The translations under genes were made by a program, and so were the position numbers. Source: Desulfobacterales bacterium (GTDB lineage: Bacteria; Desulfobacterota; Desulfobacteria; Desulfobacterales; Desulfosalsimonadaceae). From it: a DNA stretch of 10,750 bases. Location of the stretch: positions 1 through 10,750 of the forward strand of contig SLIE01000437.1 in the NCBI GenBank assembly GCA_007135795.1, read 5' to 3'. Below are positions 7,644-10,750 of the stretch, one piece after another (the stretch's first letter is position 1; each line of letters opens with the position of its first letter). The notes under the pieces were generated by a model. That model worked only from the letters and a program-made list of their open reading frames with translations, was not told where the DNA came from and searched no databases.

Positions 7644-7802
7644 GATGGCGTCGTAAAAAGTCCCATCTACTTCGTTGTAGAGATTTTACATTCGCTCGGA
7701 ATACTATATGTATGCCGTCGCAAATGAAAAATCACTACGCCTTGTATATGGAACTTTTAACTTAGCCATCTTTACAGGTTTTGTGACTTTTATGAGTGCA
7801 TC
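7644..7802 (+). repeat. Element B: 159-bp fold-back MITE-like repeat with 6-bp target duplication
   Basis: The left end is GATGGCGTCGTAAAAAGTC (7644-7662). An inner inverted copy lies at 7751-7770 (15 of 20 match), and the 32-bp tail ends in another inverted copy (7785-7802). The core 7644-7770 is an imperfect palindrome centred at 7707 on ATAC-tatat-GTAT; about 45 positions pair by hand count when one small gap is allowed in each arm. AAAGCT occurs at 7638-7643 and again at 7803-7808, a perfect direct repeat immediately outside the ends. Element C has the same length with 133 of 159 identical bases. It fills most of the lptG-lpxK gap. The rest of the gap (7809-7871) shows no convincing promoter or terminator. 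Confidence 0.82.
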
Positions 7803-7871
7803 AAAGCTGAATAAAGCCCTTTACTGTGGCGGAAACCCTTTATCGAATGCGTATTCACCGAAGAAGAATCT

Positions 7872-9038
7872 ATGAACGGATTGAGAAAAAGAATTGAAGC
7901 ATTGGTAAGCGGTGCTCGTGAGGGTGACCATTCCAATCTCGACAGGGTTTTGCTGGCGGGTTCATTCTTATATGGCACAGGGGTGAAGCTAAGAAATATC
8001 GGATATGATTACGGTGTATTGAAGGTAAGAAAATTACCTTGCCGTGTTGTTTCGATCGGAAATCTTGTTGCCGGGGGGACGGGGAAGACACCGATGACGA
8101 TCTATCTTGCGACCCTTCTCAAGCAAATGGGGCATCATCCGGCTGTTCTCAGTCGGGGGTATGGCGGTGCGGCCGAAAAAAAGGGGATCGTGGTTTCGGA
8201 TGGTTTTGATATCTTGTGTGATTCTGATGTTGCGGGGGATGAACCCTTTATGATGGCGTCTGGCATTAAAGGGATTCCCGTAATTGTCGGGCGTGATCGT
8301 TACGCGAGCGGAATGCAGGCGATAGAGGAATTTGACCCGGATATTCTCATTCTTGATGACGGGTTCCAGCATCGGCGACTGCATCGGGATCTCGATCTGG
8401 TATTGATGGATGCAGGAAAAATGTTTGGAAACGGATATCTACTTCCCCGGGGCGCCTTGCGGGAACCCCCGGGTATGCTCAAGCGATCTGACGCGATCGT
8501 TCTGACACGTTGTGCGGCAGATACTTCGGCTGATAATTCAGGGAATCGTCGGATTGCGGTATCCGGTAATCCGGGAATCCATAAACCGGTTTTCCGTACC
8601 CGGCACTTAACGTTTATAGCTGGTGTCTATGGGGGGACCACTCCTTTCCCGCGTGAAATTCGATCCTGGAAGCCAGCAAAGGTTGCGTTCTCCTTGCTCG
8701 AAAAATCATCTGTTTTTGTTTTTTCCGGAATCGCGGGAAACCGGGAGTTTTTAAAGGCCATTGGAAATCAAACAAGGCGGGTTGTCGGTTCCATGGCATT
8801 TTCGGATCATCATCCGTATACGGATGATGAGCTTGAGCAGATTGCGCTCAAGGCTGCAATTGCCGGTGCGACCTATATCGTCACTACACAGAAAGATTAT
8901 GTGCGGGTTGCCGGGAGGATTCCCGGTGAGATGCCGATTGTCGTGGTCGATGTCAAGATTGCTTTCAACAACCAGGACGAATACGCATTTATTCGATTTT
9001 TGAGACGGAAATTACGGCTGGGATTCGGGAATTTCTGA
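7872..9038 (+). CDS. lpxK: Tetraacyldisaccharide 4'-kinase LpxK
   Basis: LpxK phosphorylates the 4' position of the tetraacyl disaccharide to give lipid IVA, at the cytoplasmic face of the inner membrane. The P-loop is GNLVAGGTGKTP (residues 63-74), preceded by the family VVSIGN strand. SRGYGG, GDEPFMM, VGRDR and LILDDGFQHRRLHRDLDLVL follow, all family hallmarks. SDHHPYTDDEL (D312, H313, H314) holds the DHH motif that includes a catalytic histidine in Aquifex LpxK. TTQKDYVR follows near the C-terminus. At 388 aa it is longer than E. coli LpxK (about 328), mainly from N- and C-terminal additions. The ATG at 7872 is preceded by AAGAAG about 6 nt upstream. The stop is immediately adjacent to the kdsB stop on the other strand. 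Element B lies between it and lptG, so shared transcription with the upstream genes is possible but not shown. Confidence 0.95.
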   Translation: MNGLRKRIEALVSGAREGDHSNLDRVLLAGSFLYGTGVKLRNIGYDYGVLKVRKLPCRVVSIGNLVAGGTGKTPMTIYLATLLKQMGHHPAVLSRGYGGAAEKKGIVVSDGFDILCDSDVAGDEPFMMASGIKGIPVIVGRDRYASGMQAIEEFDPDILILDDGFQHRRLHRDLDLVLMDAGKMFGNGYLLPRGALREPPGMLKRSDAIVLTRCAADTSADNSGNRRIAVSGNPGIHKPVFRTRHLTFIAGVYGGTTPFPREIRSWKPAKVAFSLLEKSSVFVFSGIAGNREFLKAIGNQTRRVVGSMAFSDHHPYTDDELEQIALKAAIAGATYIVTTQKDYVRVAGRIPGEMPIVVVDVKIAFNNQDEYAFIRFLRRKLRLGFGNF

Positions 9039-9797
9039 TTACCGGGCCTTTAATGTGTGGAGTACCGCTTCGAGGTCCTCGGGGCGGTCGACGCTGGTGT
9101 TTTTGCATTCGGTAATGGCGACGTAGATCGGCATGTTGTTTTCCAGAAGACGTAATTGCTCCAGTTTTTCGATTCGTTCCAGGCGTCCGGGGGGAAGTGC
9201 CACAAAGCGGTCAAGCGCTGATTTCCGGAAGGCATAGAGCCCGACATGACCGTAATAAATCCGATCGTTTTCATTGTCGTCCCGGTCAAAGGGGATAGCG
9301 GCCCTGGAAAAATAAAGCGCCTGCCCATCACTTGCAAAGACCACCTTTACCCTGTCCGGATTTTGAGCGGATATGCCGTCAAGCCGGTGTGCAAGCGTGG
9401 TCACCGCGATCTCCGGGTTTTTAAACAATGCGGTTAACTCATACAGCATCCGGGGATCGAGCAGGGGTTCGTCCCCTTGGATATTGACGATAACGGCGTT
9501 GTCGGGAAGTTGCAGGGTGTCAGCGGCTTCTTTTACCCTGTCCGTACCACTTTGATGATCGTTTCGGGTCATCACCACGGGGACATTGTGTTTGGCGGCG
9601 GCATCGAAGATTCGAGAGTCATCGGTGGCCATGGTGACACTTGATAGCACCCGGCATTGGGATGCCCGGCTGAAAACATGCCAGAACATAGGTTTGCCGT
9701 TGATGTCAGCAAGCGGTTTGCCCGGAAAACGGGAGGATCCGAAGCGGGCCGGGATGATGCCATGGAATGGTTGAGAGGTAGCTTTGTGATCTGACAT
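9039..9797 (-). CDS. kdsB: 3-deoxy-manno-octulosonate cytidylyltransferase KdsB (CMP-Kdo synthetase)
   Basis: KdsB makes CMP-Kdo from CTP and Kdo in the cytoplasm, the activated donor used by WaaA. The 252-aa length matches the family. The nucleotide-binding start is [16 protein letters not shown] (residues 14-29), followed by DINGKPM (31-37), SGTDR (83-87), [10 protein letters not shown] (from 105; D109 and E110) and, later, [12 protein letters not shown] and [10 protein letters not shown], all typical of KdsB. The minus-strand ATG (9797-9795) has AAGGCGAA upstream as a modest Shine-Dalgarno. It shares strand and pathway with waaA, but 241 bp containing element C separate them. It is convergent with lpxK with no bases between the two stop codons. 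Confidence 0.97.
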   Translation of the reverse strand: MSDHKATSQPFHGIIPARFGSSRFPGKPLADINGKPMFWHVFSRASQCRVLSSVTMATDDSRIFDAAAKHNVPVVMTRNDHQSGTDRVKEAADTLQLPDNAVIVNIQGDEPLLDPRMLYELTALFKNPEIAVTTLAHRLDGISAQNPDRVKVVFASDGQALYFSRAAIPFDRDDNENDRIYYGHVGLYAFRKSALDRFVALPPGRLERIEKLEQLRLLENNMPIYVAITECKNTSVDRPEDLEAVLHTLKAR

Positions 9798-9810
9798 CTT
9801 TTCGCCTTTT

Positions 9811-9833
9811 CAGCAGTTTTATGAAGCCTGCTG
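9811..9833 (-). promoter_or_regulatory. Hairpin in the kdsB 5' untranslated region
   Basis: CAGCAG (9811-9816) and CTGCTG (9828-9833) form a perfect 6-bp stem with an 11-nt loop. On the minus strand it ends 13 nt before the kdsB start codon, next to the likely Shine-Dalgarno. No T-run follows on that strand, so it is not a terminator. It could modulate kdsB translation or be incidental. Confidence 0.2.
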
Positions 9834-9858
9834 TATGAATTGTAAGCCGTTCACGTTT

Positions 9859-10017
9859 GATGGCGTCGTAAAAAGTCCCATCTATTTTGTTGTAGCAATT
9901 TCGCATCCGCTCGGAATACTATATGTATGCCATCGCAAATGAAAAAACACTACGCCTTGCATGTGAAGCTTTTAACTTAGCCATCCTTGCATATTTTTCG
10001 ACTTTTACAGGATTGTC
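9859..10017 (+). repeat. Element C: 159-bp fold-back MITE-like repeat with 6-bp target duplication
   Basis: This is the second copy of the element seen at 7644-7802: same orientation, same length, no gaps needed, 133 of 159 bases identical by hand count. The left end is GATGGCGTCGTAAAAAGTC (9859-9877). The inner inverted end finishes with GCCATC at 9980-9985, giving a 127-bp palindromic core centred at 9922. The 32-bp tail ends at 10017. ACGTTT occurs at 9853-9858 and 10018-10023, a perfect direct repeat directly outside the ends. The first 20 bases, the central 20 and two inner blocks are unchanged between copies; the last 9 bases are most diverged (3 of 9). It lies 21 bp beyond the waaA stop. 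Confidence 0.82.
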
Positions 10018-10038
10018 ACGTTTGCCGGATTCAATTCG

Positions 10039-10750
10039 TCAATGCCCGGACAGTGCATTTTCAATCACCCCGCATGCCGTGCGGGTGCCGCCTTGGCGGG
10101 CGGATATGAACCGGGTGGCTTTAATGACCGTTTCCGCACGCCTGGCCGGGTTTTCGAGCTGTCGGAGGAGATGATCGGTAACATCTTGATCATTTTCTGC
10201 TTTAATCACCAGTTTTTCATGGAAAATATCCTCACCCACCCAGGCAAAGTTTTCATAAGACGGTCCGATCACCGGAACGCATCCGTAAACCAGTGGCTCG
10301 AGAAAATTCTGGCCGCCAAGGGGAGCGAGGCTGCCGCCAACAAAAACCGCATCCGCCATGCCATAGGCCGTGGACAATTCGCCAAAGATGTCCCATAAAA
10401 TCACATCACCGGCACGTACCGACACCTTCGGGTCGGATCTCAGGTGTATCCGGAGTCCGAGTTCAATTATTCTGTGTTTCCAATAATCCAGACGGGTAAG
10501 GTGGCGTGGAAACAGCCCGATGGTGACATCCGGCCTTGCGGCATGGATTTTTTTTATAATGGCGGACAATTGTACTTCTTCTTCCTGCCGGACTGATCCC
10601 AATACGAGAAACTGGCTATCCATTGGAATCAATCTGCTTGGCAACCCCGGTGGCGGGTTCTTTCTTATATCAATCGTTCTACTACTTTGCACATCTGTTG
10701 CCGTATTTGTAATCACGTCGGTCTTTTCATCCGGCGAGGGAATCTCCAGG
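10039..10750 (-). CDS. waaA: 3-deoxy-D-manno-octulosonic acid transferase WaaA/KdtA, C-terminal part (partial)
   Basis: The frame is open to the window edge and its 5' end lies beyond 10750, so only the C-terminal part (about 236 residues) is visible. WaaA transfers Kdo from CMP-Kdo to the lipid IVA acceptor at the inner membrane. It is a GT-B glycosyltransferase (GT30). The visible part matches the C-terminal Rossmann domain: LGSVRQEEEVQL (about 10600-10570) corresponds to the family GSTHxGEEE block, then PRHLTRLDYW, a DIFGELSTAYGMADAVFVGGSL segment, and GGQNFLEPLVYGCVPVIGPSYENF, the classic GGHNxLEP donor-site motif. The GTG at 10716 is inside the domain and is not a plausible start. A single Kdo or several cannot be decided from this part. 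It lies upstream of kdsB on the same strand, with element C between them. Confidence 0.93.
   Translation of the reverse strand, partial: LEIPSPDEKTDVITNTATDVQSSRTIDIRKNPPPGLPSRLIPMDSQFLVLGSVRQEEEVQLSAIIKKIHAARPDVTIGLFPRHLTRLDYWKHRIIELGLRIHLRSDPKVSVRAGDVILWDIFGELSTAYGMADAVFVGGSLAPLGGQNFLEPLVYGCVPVIGPSYENFAWVGEDIFHEKLVIKAENDQDVTDHLLRQLENPARRAETVIKATRFISARQGGTRTACGVIENALSGH

Noticed and set aside
7811..7871. Possible promoter for lpxK after element B
   Set aside because: TTTACT and TTATCG resemble -35 and -10 boxes but are only about 14 bp apart, and no better pair was found.
9923..10174. Plus-strand 83-aa frame starting inside element C (MYAIANEK...)
   Set aside because: It begins in the repeat's palindrome centre and runs antisense through waaA. 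Compared with the same frame in element B, the first base changes all alter the amino acid, with no third-position bias, so it does not look protein-coding.

Overview
The window is a Gram-negative lipopolysaccharide core locus. It holds the later steps of lipid A synthesis, inner-membrane flipping and extraction of LPS, and Kdo activation and transfer. The use of LpxI instead of LpxH, a GnnA-like oxidoreductase inside the lpx cluster, the gene order (lpxA, lpxI, Gfo/Idh gene, lpxB, msbA, lptF, lptG, lpxK, kdsB, waaA) and the type of short intergenic repeats suggest a sulfate-reducer-like deltaproteobacterium (Desulfobacterota, Desulfobacteraceae or relatives). That assignment is inference from gene content and repeat style, not from an alignment.

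Layout. Positions 1-106 hold the last codons of lpxA. lpxI (111-959), a gnnA-like oxidoreductase gene (984-1955) and lpxB (2070-3227) follow on the plus strand. A G-rich spacer with a REP-like palindrome lies before lpxB. msbA (3266-5071) is next. A 225-bp gap then carries a fold-back repeat (element A), followed by lptF (5297-6490) and lptG (6560-7639). A 232-bp gap with element B separates lptG from lpxK (7872-9038). On the minus strand, kdsB (9039-9797) ends exactly where lpxK ends. A 241-bp gap with element C separates kdsB from the 3' part of waaA (10039 to beyond the window end).

How the genes work together. LpxA acylates the UDP-sugar. The GnnA-like enzyme may supply a 3-keto intermediate for a 3-amino sugar. 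LpxI releases lipid X from UDP-2,3-diacyl-sugar. LpxB joins lipid X to a second donor to make the disaccharide, and LpxK adds the 4'-phosphate. KdsB activates Kdo as CMP-Kdo and WaaA transfers it. MsbA flips the product, and LptF/LptG form the membrane part of the extractor that feeds the Lpt bridge.

The most unusual content is intergenic. Elements B and C are each exactly 159 bp, 84% identical by hand count, and flanked by perfect but different 6-bp direct repeats (AAAGCT and ACGTTT), as expected of target-site duplications. Each has a 127-bp near-palindromic core and a 32-bp tail that ends in a further copy of the terminal motif. Element A has the same three-terminus architecture in the opposite orientation but a different interior. 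These look like non-autonomous, MITE-like fold-back elements. No transposase, CRISPR array, tRNA or rRNA was seen.
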